Assembly (NCBI RefSeq): GCF_018127925.1
Contig: NZ_CP072347.1
Coordinates: 870,501 to 934,500, forward strand
Source: Prevotella melaninogenica
GTDB lineage: Bacteria; Bacteroidota; Bacteroidia; Bacteroidales; Bacteroidaceae
DNA length: 64,000 bases
Reading direction: 5' to 3'
Position numbers and translations under genes: made by a program. Under the pieces are notes generated by a model, which saw only the letters and a list, made by a program, of their open reading frames with translations, had not been told where the DNA came from and did no database searches. Shown here piece after piece: positions 1 to 8,501 of the stretch; position 1 is the first letter of the stretch, and each line of letters opens with the position of its first letter.

Positions 1-1
1 G

Positions 2-280
2 AATGGTAAACCGCAGTATTATCCATTTTCATCTTCTGACTTACAAACTGATGCGGAGAAGTTATCTTGTTTACTACAGACGCCTATTTATGGTGGTGAT
101 GCGATAGTACGGGAAGACGGCAGTTATGTTATCATTGACTTTAATGACTTCCCCAGTTTCTCAAAATGCAGGAAAGAAGCTGCTAAGGCAATCTTTGAAC
201 GAGTAAAACTGGCGGTTGAGTGTTCTCCCAAAGCTTCCTTTAATGAGAAGTGTAAGAATGATGTGAGTAGTTGTAGTTAG
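2..280 (+). CDS. C-terminal end of an ATP-grasp-type protein (5' end outside window)
   Basis: An open frame enters from the left edge and stops with TAG. The roughly 92 visible residues hold YGGDAIVREDGSYVIIDFND followed by FPSFSKCRKEAAKAIFERVK. An acidic residue just before Asn in IDFND-x-PSF is the usual C-terminal metal/ATP-binding segment of ATP-grasp enzymes, such as inositol-phosphate kinases and RimK-like ligases. The gene lies 52 bp before a CDP-alcohol phosphatidyltransferase and in the same direction as an inositol-phosphate synthase, so a sugar- or inositol-phosphate kinase role is an attractive inference. The catalytic N-terminal part is not visible and the substrate cannot be read from this tail. 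Confidence 0.6.
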   Translation, partial: NGKPQYYPFSSSDLQTDAEKLSCLLQTPIYGGDAIVREDGSYVIIDFNDFPSFSKCRKEAAKAIFERVKLAVECSPKASFNEKCKNDVSSCS

Positions 281-332
281 TTGATAATCAATTGTTATTC
301 AACTTAAATCACCTGTAAATAATCAGAAAATA

Positions 333-1376
333 ATGATGAAAGAACAACAAAATAACAGAGTATCTGCTCAGCAAAAAGGAGACAATTCTCATTTAACCAT
401 ACAGAGTTCTTCTCCCTATTTGGGCGAAGGACAAGAAAGTAAGATGGGATTTTTCAGTCTCCTTCGCGCCTCTTTCAAGTCTATGGACACGGAAGAATGG
501 CTTGATATTTATTTTACTCGTCCCATAGGTTTGGCATTTGCCCTGTTCTGGCATCGCTTGGGTGTTACACCTAATACTATTACCATTCTTTCTATCTTCC
601 TTGGAATTGGTGCGGGTGTAATGTTTTACTTTACAGATACCTTGCATAATATCATTGGAATTATTCTCTTGATGTTAGCAAACTTTTGTGATTCAACAGA
701 CGGACAGTTGGCACGGCTTACTCGTCAACAATCTATGAAAGGTCGCTGTTTAGATGGTTTTGCAGGCGATGTGTGGTTCTTCTCAATCTATCTTGCTATT
801 GTCTTACGACTGTGGTATCAGCCAATGCCTGGCACATCAGAGGTGTGGGGCTTTTGGGGATTAGCCTTGGCAGCCATTGCAAGTTTGTTATGTCACTCTC
901 CACAAAGTTCATTGAGCGACTATTATCGACAGATTCATCTTTATTTCTTGAAGGGTAAAGAAGGTTCAGAACTTGACTCATACGAACGCGAACACGCTAT
1001 TGTCGAAAGCTTGAAAGGAAAGAAGGGAGTCTTTTGGGACCGTGCTTTTCATAGTAATTATCAACGTTATTGTAGGAGTCAGGAGCGTAGAACCCCTGCT
1101 TTTCAGAAGTTTCATGCAGTATTGATAGAGAAGTACGGAGGAATAGATAAGGTGCCACAGGAACTCAGAGATCGTTTCTTGGCAGGTAGCAGACCGTTGA
1201 TGCCTTTTACAAACTTTCTTTCGTTCAACAGTCGTGCTATTCTTATCTACGTCACTTGCTTATTGAATTGTCCGTGGATATACTTTGTGTTTGAGGTTAG
1301 TTTATATAATCTTCTGTACATCTATATGCACAAACGGCACGAAGATTTGTGTAAAAGTCTTACGCCAAAAGTGTAA
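333..1376 (+). CDS. CDP-alcohol phosphatidyltransferase family protein (probable inositol-phospholipid synthase)
   Basis: An integral-membrane enzyme of 347 residues. The family transfers a phosphoalcohol onto CDP-diacylglycerol. The signature starts at D120 with D-x2-D-G-x2-A-R (D120, D123, G124, A127, R128), then G137 and D141. The last Asp expected at 145 is G145, with an Asp at 146, so the spacing D141-x4-D146 is one residue longer than the canonical x3. Hydrophobic segments lie at about 85-118, 146-190 and 300-330. The 50 residues before the first membrane part are polar and look cytoplasmic. Two adjacent ATGs (333 and 336) could start it. The inositol-3-phosphate synthase two genes downstream makes phosphatidylinositol phosphate the likeliest product. 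That is an inference from context and from the known inositol-lipid clusters of Bacteroides. Confidence 0.88.
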   Translation: MMKEQQNNRVSAQQKGDNSHLTIQSSSPYLGEGQESKMGFFSLLRASFKSMDTEEWLDIYFTRPIGLAFALFWHRLGVTPNTITILSIFLGIGAGVMFYFTDTLHNIIGIILLMLANFCDSTDGQLARLTRQQSMKGRCLDGFAGDVWFFSIYLAIVLRLWYQPMPGTSEVWGFWGLALAAIASLLCHSPQSSLSDYYRQIHLYFLKGKEGSELDSYEREHAIVESLKGKKGVFWDRAFHSNYQRYCRSQERRTPAFQKFHAVLIEKYGGIDKVPQELRDRFLAGSRPLMPFTNFLSFNSRAILIYVTCLLNCPWIYFVFEVSLYNLLYIYMHKRHEDLCKSLTPKV

Positions 1377-1496
1377 ATTATATGTTTCTTTGACTGTAAT
1401 TAAAATTGAAAATAGGTTGAAGATTTACTTTTCCTGTTCATCATTTAATGTTGAATGACAGTCTATTACAATCTAATATTGCTTAAACCATTTAGA

Positions 1497-2291
1497 ATGA
1501 ACAAAGAGTTAAACGATATATCATTAAGAACAAAGAGAACACACGCTACTCAATGTGATGAGGAGGGAGGGTTAACTCTCCTCTTTGACTTTGGTGGTAC
1601 GCTTGATACAGCAGGTTGTCACTGGGGAAAGTTCCTTTGGTATGCATACAAAAGAAACGGAATTCCTGTGACAGAAGAGCAGTTTCGTGAAGCCTATGTA
1701 CATGCAGAACGTACCTTAGGAGAGCAGCCTATTATACGGTCACACGACACATTTCTTTCGATGTTAACGTCTAAATTGAAATTAGAGTTTGAATACTTGG
1801 TTGACTGTGGCTGGTTGCCAGAGGATAAGGTTGAGGCTGAACGAATGCAAAAGGTTGTGGTACATGACGTCTATGAGAGGGTAAAAGCCAACATAGCAGA
1901 GAGTAGAGACGTGCTGTCGGAGTTAAAGAAGCATTATAGAATAGGCTTGGTAACAAACTTCTATGGCAACATGTCAGTTGTACTTGAGGAGTTTGGCTTA
2001 TCTTCTTATTTTGAAACCGTGACGGAAAGTGCTGTTGTTGGTGTTCGAAAACCTGATTCACAGATATTTAATATAGCTGTAAAATCTATGGATGTGAAGC
2101 CTGAAAACGTTATTGTGATAGGTGATAGCTACACAAAAGACATACTTCCTGCACATGAACTTGGTTGTCATACCATATGGTTAAAAGGCGAAGGGTGGAC
2201 GTCTGAAGAGCCAACAATGTGTGTAGCAGATTATATTATTAAGAATTTAGTTGAACTACAACCTATATTAAGACAATATACGCCACTTTAA
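1497..2291 (+). CDS. HAD-superfamily hydrolase in the inositol-lipid locus
   Basis: 264 residues counting from ATG 1497. An in-frame ATG at 1455 would add MTVYYNLILLKPFR, which matches nothing expected. HAD motif I is LLFDFGGTLDT (D31-F-G33-G-T), motif II is LVTNFYGN, motif III is the Lys in VGVRKPDSQIF and motif IV is VIGDSYTKDI. The second Asp of the usual DxDxT is Gly (G33). Some HAD subfamilies carry this change, but it removes the general acid of typical phosphatases, so the reaction is uncertain. The gene sits between the phosphatidyltransferase and inositol-3-phosphate synthase, 29 bp upstream of the latter. Removal of phosphate from an inositol phosphate or phosphatidylinositol phosphate would fit and is an inference. 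Confidence 0.83.
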   Translation: MNKELNDISLRTKRTHATQCDEEGGLTLLFDFGGTLDTAGCHWGKFLWYAYKRNGIPVTEEQFREAYVHAERTLGEQPIIRSHDTFLSMLTSKLKLEFEYLVDCGWLPEDKVEAERMQKVVVHDVYERVKANIAESRDVLSELKKHYRIGLVTNFYGNMSVVLEEFGLSSYFETVTESAVVGVRKPDSQIFNIAVKSMDVKPENVIVIGDSYTKDILPAHELGCHTIWLKGEGWTSEEPTMCVADYIIKNLVELQPILRQYTPL

Positions 2292-2320
2292 TGCGTTAAT
2301 AAAATATTGCAGTAATAATC

Positions 2321-3628
2321 ATGAAGCAAACAAATGTAAAGCCTGCAGAGGGCAGATTAGGAATAATGGTCGTTGGTTGCGGCGCTGTTGCTACGACCTT
2401 CATGACTGGAGTGTTAATGACACGCAAGGGTCTTACGAAGCCTATTGGCTCTATGACTCAATATGATAAAATCCGTGTTGGGCGCGGAGCTGATAAAAAA
2501 TATCTTCATTACAAAGATATTGTTCCATTGGCAAACTTAGATGATATCGTCTTTGGTACATGGGATGTGTACCCTCAGAATGCTTATCAAGCAGCAGTAT
2601 ATGCTGAAGTGTTGAAGGCAAAGGATATCGAACCAGTACGTGAGGAACTGATGGCTATCAAGCCTCTGAAGGCAGCTTTCGACCGAAACTATGCTAAGCG
2701 ACTTGATGGTGACAATGTTAAAGACTGCAAGACACGCTGGGATATGGTGCTGGAATTGCAGAAAGACATTCAGAACTTTAAGAAAGAGCATGGCTGCGAA
2801 CGTGTTGTTGTCATCTGGGCAGCTTCTACCGAGATTTATGTACCATACGATGAGGCATACCACAAAACGCTTGAGCAATTGGAATCGGCTATGAAGTCAG
2901 ATGATAGAGAGCATGTTGCGCCATCTATGTGTTATGCTTATGCGGCATTGACAGAGGATTGTCCGTTTATCATGGGTGCTCCTAATACAACGGTTGACAT
3001 ACCTGCTATGTGGGAATTGGCTGAGAAGACTCGTATGCCTATTGCTGGTAAGGACTTTAAGACAGGGCAGACATTGGTTAAGTCGGGCTTTGCTCCTATC
3101 ATTAAGACACGTAACCTTGGACTTGCTGGTTGGTTCTCAACGAACATCTTGGGTAATCGTGATGGCTTAGTTCTTGATGAACCAGCTAACTTCCATACAA
3201 AGGAAGTAAGTAAGTTGTCGACACTTGAGACCATTTGTAGAGCTGATGAGCAGCCCGATCTTTATGGTAATATCTATCATAAAGTGCGTATCAACTATTA
3301 TCCTCCTCGTAATGATGACAAGGAAGGATGGGATAATATAGACATCTTTGGCTGGATGGGTTACCCGATGCAGATAAAGATTAATTTCCTTTGTCGTGAT
3401 TCCATCCTTGCTGCACCATTGCTTCTTGACCTTACGTTGCTCTCTGATCTTGCTGCAAGGGCAGGTCGTTATGGTATTCAGCGTTTCTTGAGTATCTTCC
3501 TCAAGAGTCCAATGCACGATTTTACTCGTGGTGAGGAAGCTGTCAATAATCTTTTTGAACAGTATACAATGCTGAAAAATGCCATTCGAGAAATGGGTGG
3601 ATATGAAGCTGATGAGGAGATTGATTAG
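2321..3628 (+). CDS. ino1: Inositol-3-phosphate synthase (MIPS)
   Basis: 435 residues, the normal size for bacterial and archaeal-type MIPS. The enzyme converts glucose-6-phosphate to 1L-myo-inositol 3-phosphate with NAD. The N-terminus has the Rossmann loop VVGCGAVATTFMTGV. TQYDKIRVG, a middle VVIWAASTEIY strand and MGAPNTTVDIPAMWELAE follow. The conserved lysine-rich active-site segment IAGKDFKTGQTLVKSGFAP and the oligomerisation strands near RINYYPPRNDDKEGWDNIDI are clear. It is the last gene of the inositol locus and, with the phosphatidyltransferase upstream, gives a two-step route from glucose-6-phosphate to an inositol phospholipid. Gene order resembles the inositol-lipid cluster described for Bacteroides thetaiotaomicron. 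Confidence 0.94.
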   Translation: MKQTNVKPAEGRLGIMVVGCGAVATTFMTGVLMTRKGLTKPIGSMTQYDKIRVGRGADKKYLHYKDIVPLANLDDIVFGTWDVYPQNAYQAAVYAEVLKAKDIEPVREELMAIKPLKAAFDRNYAKRLDGDNVKDCKTRWDMVLELQKDIQNFKKEHGCERVVVIWAASTEIYVPYDEAYHKTLEQLESAMKSDDREHVAPSMCYAYAALTEDCPFIMGAPNTTVDIPAMWELAEKTRMPIAGKDFKTGQTLVKSGFAPIIKTRNLGLAGWFSTNILGNRDGLVLDEPANFHTKEVSKLSTLETICRADEQPDLYGNIYHKVRINYYPPRNDDKEGWDNIDIFGWMGYPMQIKINFLCRDSILAAPLLLDLTLLSDLAARAGRYGIQRFLSIFLKSPMHDFTRGEEAVNNLFEQYTMLKNAIREMGGYEADEEID

Positions 3629-3818
3629 TCATTTCCTCAATTAACAGAGAAGTCCTCCAAGTTCTTTTATGGGATAGGAGGACGCTTGAATGCAAAATGA
3701 CGATAGTAAGTTGTCTTGCATGATTCTAAAACTAAAGTAATATATGAATAGATTAATGAGTCTAAACATGCGTAATCATACATCTTCTGTCTTTGATAAG
3801 ACAAGAGGAGGACGGCGA

Positions 3819-6566
3819 ATGATAAGGTTGAGAGTGATAGTTGCTCTCCTCTTTGTATTCGTATCATTTTCAGCACATGCATATACATTTAAGTCTTTGT
3901 ACTTTAATTCAAAGCCTTATGTTATGCACATAGATTCGTTGTTGGTGGGTAAAGATTCTTCGTTTGTAGGTAAAGATTCCTTGTTGACAGCAGCTGACTC
4001 GATGGGAATTGCAACTGATTCGTTGCTGCAACTGATGGATTCATTAGCTAAGATAGCCGCTAAGCCTGCTGTGATAGATAGTACGCTACTTCAATGTTAT
4101 GTGGTTGATTGGCAAACGGGAGATAGTATTCCTTATGCGAATGCAGTCTATCGGAATTTAAAGTTAGGTGCTTCGAGTGATGCGAATGGTCATTTCTCTA
4201 TTGCAAGAAAAGTAGGAGAACAACTTACAATCACTGCTGTTGGCTATAAATCACGTAATATTAAGATTACTGCACATACTTCAAGAGAATTGAAAGTGAC
4301 GCTTATCGCAGACTCTAAGCAGTTGCAGGGTATTGTGGTGAAGGCTAAACGTCGTCATAAATATTCGCGTAAGGATAACCCAGCAGTAGAGTTGATGAGG
4401 CGAGTTATTGCTGCGAAGAAGCAAACTCACTTGGAAAACCATGATTACTATCAGTATGATAAGTATCAGAAGGTGACTATGGCTATTAATAACCTTACAC
4501 CTGATGAACTTGAAGGCTCTATGTTTAAGAAAGCTTCTTGGCTTCTTGAGCAAGTAGAAACTTGTCCTTATAATAACAAACTCATTCTTCCAATCTCTGT
4601 AGATGAGACGCTTACCCAGCATCTTTATCGTAAGAATCCACGTGATGAAAAGGATATCGTGTTAGGACAGTCTACTAAGGGTATTTCAAAACTTATACAA
4701 ACAGGTGAAGCTTTGAATACGATTGTGAAGGATCTTTTTAAGGATATCAATCTTTATGACGACCAAATTGATCTTCTTCAGAAGCGTTTCCCTTCTCCAA
4801 TAGGCTCTACAGCGATTTCGTTCTATCATTTTTATATCGACGATACGGTTTATGTCAATCAGGATCAGTGTATTCGTTTGCAGTTTATGCCAGCCAACCA
4901 GCAGGACTTTGGGTTCCGTGGAGAGTTGTATGTGTTGAATGATAGTTCACTTCATGTGAAGAAGTGTGATATGCAGTTGCCTGCTAATACGGGTGTTAAC
5001 TTTGTTGATGCAATGAAGTTTCAGCAGGAATTCACGAAGTTAAGTAATGGAGAGTGGGCTTTGACAACAGACAATATGATTGCTGAGTTGAAGCTGACAG
5101 ACCTCTTGCAACGTGCTATTGTCATTCGCACGACCGGTATAACAAACTATTCTTTTGCCCCTATTGATGACAAACAATTTAAGGGTAAGGCAAAGACTAT
5201 ATACGATACCAATGCTAAGATGCGTGATAATGAGTTTTGGGCAGCACACAGAACAACGCAACTGACGAAGAGTGAGGCTGGAATGGACTCATTTATCAAG
5301 CGTATGGCAAGCACAAAGCATTTCAAATGGGTGATGTTTGCGTCCAAGGCTTTGATAGAGAACTTCATTGAAACAGGTTCAGAAGACAAGCCAAGTAAGT
5401 TTGATATTGGTCCTGTCAATACTTTTATCTCAAAGAACTTTGTTGATGGCATTCGTTTACGTGCCTCTGCCCGTACTACAGCTAAGTTTAATCCTCATTG
5501 GTTCTTTGAAGGTTATTATGCTTATGGTACAAAGTCACATCGCAATTATTACGATGCAAAGGTTACCTACTCGTTTAATAAGCCCGAGTATCAACCTATT
5601 GAGTTCCCTATCCGTACCATATCTTTCGAATCAACAAGTGATGTTGAGTCTCCATCAGACAAATATCTGAAACACAATAAGGATAATATCTTCATGACTT
5701 TCCGCCCTGTAAAGGTTGAACAGATGTATTTTGTTAATCGTCAGAAGATTAACTTCATGTGGGAGACTGACTATGGTTTGGCTACAAGCTTTGAGATTCG
5801 TACAGAGAGTAACAGACCTACAGGTAAGCTTGTCTATGAGAAAATGGATGGTACGTTGGTTGACAAACTGCGTGTGAGTGAGATTAGTCTTGGATTCAAT
5901 TATCGTCCTGGACAATCTTATGTGAACTCAAAGCAAAAGCGTATGACTGTAAATCTCGATGCGCCAGAGTTCAATGTTACGCATACAATGGGCATTAAGC
6001 ATTTCTTAGGTAGTGACTTTAATACTAATCTTACGGAGGTTTCTATCTATAAACGTTTCTGGTTAGGAAGTTGGGGACATGTTGATACACGTGTACAAGG
6101 TGGTGCACAATGGAATAAGGTACCATTCCAATTCCTTATTACTCCTCCTGTGAACACGTCTTATTTCGAGCATCAAGGAACATTCAACCTCATGAAAGGA
6201 CTTGAATTCCTTAATGACCGATATGCACAGTTTAATCTTGCATGGGACTTAGAGGGTAAGATTTTCAATCGTATTCCACTCATTAAGAAGTTGAAGTGGC
6301 GTGAGTATGTTGCCTTTAAAGGTATGTGGGGACATTTGACAGATAAGAACAACCCATATTTACCACAGAATTCTAATGATACAGAATTGTATAAGTTCCC
6401 TGTCGATACACGTGTTATGACACGCGATCCTTACATGGAGTTTGTTGTCGGAGTACATAATATCTTCAAGTTTTTGGAGGTAGATTACGTTCGTCGACTA
6501 ACTTATACACATGCTCCGGGTATCTCAAAGAATGGTATTCGATTTGGTTTTAATCTGGTTTTCTAA
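3819..6566 (+). CDS. DUF5686 / carboxypeptidase-regulatory-like outer-membrane protein
   Basis: An ATG at 3744 is in frame, but I prefer 3819. It is preceded by AGGAGG at 8 bases and begins a clean signal peptide, MIRLRVIVALLFVFVSFSAHA. The protein is then 915 residues. A Ser/Asp-rich stretch with repeats of the type GKDSSF/GKDSLL and DSLLQLMDSL follows. After it comes a CarboxypepD_reg-like beta-sandwich (VVDWQTGDSIPYANAVY to LKVTLIADSKQL) and the long DUF5686 body. The C-terminal third alternates aromatic and polar residues and ends in GFNLVF with a terminal Phe, typical of an outer-membrane beta-barrel. Family members sit in the outer membrane of Bacteroidota, and their substrate is unknown. 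A strong Shine-Dalgarno is unusual in this window. Confidence 0.85.
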   Translation: MIRLRVIVALLFVFVSFSAHAYTFKSLYFNSKPYVMHIDSLLVGKDSSFVGKDSLLTAADSMGIATDSLLQLMDSLAKIAAKPAVIDSTLLQCYVVDWQTGDSIPYANAVYRNLKLGASSDANGHFSIARKVGEQLTITAVGYKSRNIKITAHTSRELKVTLIADSKQLQGIVVKAKRRHKYSRKDNPAVELMRRVIAAKKQTHLENHDYYQYDKYQKVTMAINNLTPDELEGSMFKKASWLLEQVETCPYNNKLILPISVDETLTQHLYRKNPRDEKDIVLGQSTKGISKLIQTGEALNTIVKDLFKDINLYDDQIDLLQKRFPSPIGSTAISFYHFYIDDTVYVNQDQCIRLQFMPANQQDFGFRGELYVLNDSSLHVKKCDMQLPANTGVNFVDAMKFQQEFTKLSNGEWALTTDNMIAELKLTDLLQRAIVIRTTGITNYSFAPIDDKQFKGKAKTIYDTNAKMRDNEFWAAHRTTQLTKSEAGMDSFIKRMASTKHFKWVMFASKALIENFIETGSEDKPSKFDIGPVNTFISKNFVDGIRLRASARTTAKFNPHWFFEGYYAYGTKSHRNYYDAKVTYSFNKPEYQPIEFPIRTISFESTSDVESPSDKYLKHNKDNIFMTFRPVKVEQMYFVNRQKINFMWETDYGLATSFEIRTESNRPTGKLVYEKMDGTLVDKLRVSEISLGFNYRPGQSYVNSKQKRMTVNLDAPEFNVTHTMGIKHFLGSDFNTNLTEVSIYKRFWLGSWGHVDTRVQGGAQWNKVPFQFLITPPVNTSYFEHQGTFNLMKGLEFLNDRYAQFNLAWDLEGKIFNRIPLIKKLKWREYVAFKGMWGHLTDKNNPYLPQNSNDTELYKFPVDTRVMTRDPYMEFVVGVHNIFKFLEVDYVRRLTYTHAPGISKNGIRFGFNLVF

Positions 6567-6598
6567 GCCTTAAAGACAAAAATAATTGTTCGTTCAGT

Positions 6599-6982
6599 AT
6601 GATAAAGGATGTTCTTTTAGTAGGTATTGGAAGTTTTGTTGGCGGCAGTCTTCGAATGGTTATCTCGAAGTATTTACAACTTGCTGTAGTAGGTTCATTC
6701 CCTTTGGGAACAATGGTCGTCAACGTGCTTGGCTGTTTCCTTATAGGTATCTTCTCTTCATTAACTAATGATCATGGCGGAGTCAGTCCTGCTGTTCGCC
6801 TTATGCTCACTACTGGTTTCTGTGGAGGTTTCACAACCTTTTCAACTTTTATGAATGAGCATGCAACGTTATTAAAGGGAGGGGATGGTTTTATGATTTC
6901 TTCCCTTTATATCATTACCTCGCTTGCATTAGGCTTTATCGCTTTATTAGCAGGTCGCCACCTTGTTATGTCTTTTCAATGA
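6599..6982 (+). CDS. crcB: Fluoride channel/exporter CrcB (FluC)
   Basis: 127 residues with four hydrophobic helices, the normal size of a dual-topology Fluc subunit. The N-terminus has VGIGSFVGGSLRMVIS (the GxxGGxxR motif) and FPLGTMVVNVLGCFLIG, with the pore Asn in VN. The signature GFCGGFTTFSTFMNE carries the conserved Phe box and the TTFST segment that lines the fluoride pore. It starts 32 bp after the DUF5686 gene, so the two may be co-transcribed. I see no room for a fluoride riboswitch between them. A single crcB gene is present, consistent with a homodimer. Confidence 0.93.
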   Translation: MIKDVLLVGIGSFVGGSLRMVISKYLQLAVVGSFPLGTMVVNVLGCFLIGIFSSLTNDHGGVSPAVRLMLTTGFCGGFTTFSTFMNEHATLLKGGDGFMISSLYIITSLALGFIALLAGRHLVMSFQ

Positions 6983-7117
6983 TGTAACTATATCGTTCGT
7001 TTAGCGTGTTTAGATGTAAAGGTAATGATTACTTAGATGAATGAAGTAGGTGTTATATCCTTTCGATAGTACAACTCTTTTCTTTCGTTTTGGTTATGTA
7101 TGGTAAGCTATCTACCA

Positions 7118-7184
7118 ACAACACGAATGGTGTTTGACGTTCGCACCACACGTGCTAAGCCTTCGCACGGATGGTGCGGATGAC
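7118..7184 (+). repeat. Palindromic CACC/GGTG intergenic element, copy 1
   Basis: A cluster of short inverted arms: ACACGAATGGTGT, then GCACCACACGTGC, then GCACGGATGGTGC, with the linker TAAGCCTT between the last two. The same linker and arms recur at about 18276-18353 and 39199-39248. It lies in a non-coding gap. The most diverged of the three copies. Confidence 0.55.
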
Positions 7185-7478
7185 TTTCTGAACTCGTTAC
7201 ATCCCTTATAAGAACAGGTAAAGACAAGACTTATATGGTTTTAAAGGGGTAAGTAATGTTTGTCTTAGGGGATGTCGATGGCATTGGAAATGCTGACAAA
7301 GTGAATGTTCTTTGGCAATTTATAACCCCAAAGTATTCTTATACAAACCTAATGTATACAATCTTATTGATGCAAAATACATAGTGGAAATAACAAGAAA
7401 TTATTTCTACAAGGTTAGAGTGATGCAAAGCACATCGTGTTTTTTACTTAGTTTCTTTTCTATCTCCTTTCTTTTCTG

Positions 7479-7486
7479 TATCTTTG
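7479..7486 (+). promoter_or_regulatory. Bacteroidota-type promoter (-7 box) for fabD
   Basis: TATCTTTG matches the TAnnTTTG box, about 40 bp before the fabD ATG and followed by GCACT. A clear -33 TTG is not obvious. Confidence 0.55.
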
Positions 7487-7526
7487 CACTCTGTAGAATA
7501 TTAATAATTAAACAATTCAATAGTAT

Positions 7527-8411
7527 ATGAAAGCATTTGTATTCCCTGGACAGGGATCTCAGTTTGTTGGTATGGGTAAGGACCTCTATGACAATAACCC
7601 ATTAGCAAAGGAACTTTTCGATAAGGCTGACGAGATTCTTGGCTTCAAGATAACCGAGATTATGTTTGCTGGTACTGACGAGCAGCTGAAAGAAACTAAG
7701 GTAACTCAGCCTGCCGTATTCCTTCATAGCGTTATTTCTGCTCTTTGCTTAGGCGATGAGTTCAAGCCAGATATGGTAGCAGGTCACTCTTTGGGTGAGT
7801 TCTCAGCACTCGTTGCTGCTGGTGCATTGAGCTTCGAAGATGGTTTGAAGCTTGTTGCTGCACGTGCTAATGCTATGCAGAAGGCTTGTGAACTGAATCC
7901 TGGTACTATGGCAGCTATCATCGGCTTGGCTGATGAGAAGGTTGAGGAAATCTGTGCATCTGTATCTAAAGAGGGTAAGGTTTGTGTTGCAGCTAACTTC
8001 AACTGCCCTGGTCAGTTGGTTATCTCTGGTTCAACAGAGGGTATCAATGAGGCTTGCGAGTTGATGAAGGCGGCTGGTGCTAAGCGTGCATTGCCATTGA
8101 AGGTAGGTGGTGCTTTCCACTCTCCATTGATGCAGCCAGCTAAGGACGAGTTGCAGGCAGCTATTGAGGCAACTATATTCAATGCACCAAAGTGTCCAGT
8201 TTATCAGAACGTAGATGCATTGCCACATACAGATCCAGCTGAGATTCAGAAGAACCTTATCGCTCAGCTTACATCAAGCGTACGTTGGACAAAGAGCGCA
8301 CAGAACATGATTGCCGATGGTGCTAACGAGTTCGTAGAGTGTGGGCCGGGTGCTGCTTTGCAGGGTATGCTTGCTCGTATTGATAAGACCGTTAATGCAC
8401 ACGGTGTGTAG
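7527..8411 (+). CDS. fabD: Malonyl-CoA:ACP transacylase FabD
   Basis: 294 residues. It moves malonyl groups from CoA to acyl carrier protein for fatty-acid synthesis in the cytosol. FPGQGSQFVGMG is at the N-terminus, the nucleophile Ser88 is in GHSLGEFSALV, and GGAFHSPLM carries the catalytic His. ANFNCPGQLVISG and the QLTSSVRWTKS segment are also typical. Unlike many bacteria, it is not next to other fab genes here. It has its own promoter box at 7479 and a strong hairpin terminator behind it. Confidence 0.96.
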   Translation: MKAFVFPGQGSQFVGMGKDLYDNNPLAKELFDKADEILGFKITEIMFAGTDEQLKETKVTQPAVFLHSVISALCLGDEFKPDMVAGHSLGEFSALVAAGALSFEDGLKLVAARANAMQKACELNPGTMAAIIGLADEKVEEICASVSKEGKVCVAANFNCPGQLVISGSTEGINEACELMKAAGAKRALPLKVGGAFHSPLMQPAKDELQAAIEATIFNAPKCPVYQNVDALPHTDPAEIQKNLIAQLTSSVRWTKSAQNMIADGANEFVECGPGAALQGMLARIDKTVNAHGV

Positions 8412-8436
8412 TTCTAACTTTATTATTAAGCGACAG

Positions 8437-8488
8437 CCCCCTCCTCCGTCCCCTTCCTTTTGAGGGAGGGAACGAAGGAGGGGTTTTC
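8437..8488 (+). terminator. Hairpin terminator after fabD
   Basis: A GC-rich imperfect inverted repeat, CCCCTCCTCCGTCCC pairing with GGGAACGAAGGAGGGG, ends in TTTTCTTTC. It sits in the 90-bp gap between the fabD stop and the amylase ATG at 8502. Confidence 0.7.
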
Positions 8489-8501
8489 TTTCTATTTGTT
8501 T

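Larger units (their letters stand above)
6983..7526. other. Gene-free stretch between crcB and fabD
   Basis: About 540 bp without a convincing gene. It contains the palindromic element at 7118-7184 and the fabD promoter near its right end. An in-frame stretch across 7312-7530 runs into the fabD start, has no family features and covers the promoter, so I do not call it. Confidence 0.6.

Noticed and set aside
6567-6598. Fluoride riboswitch in front of crcB
   Set aside because: Only 32 bp separate the genes, too short for the structure.
7312-7530. 72-codon frame upstream of fabD
   Set aside because: It covers the fabD promoter, overlaps the fabD start and shows no protein family features.
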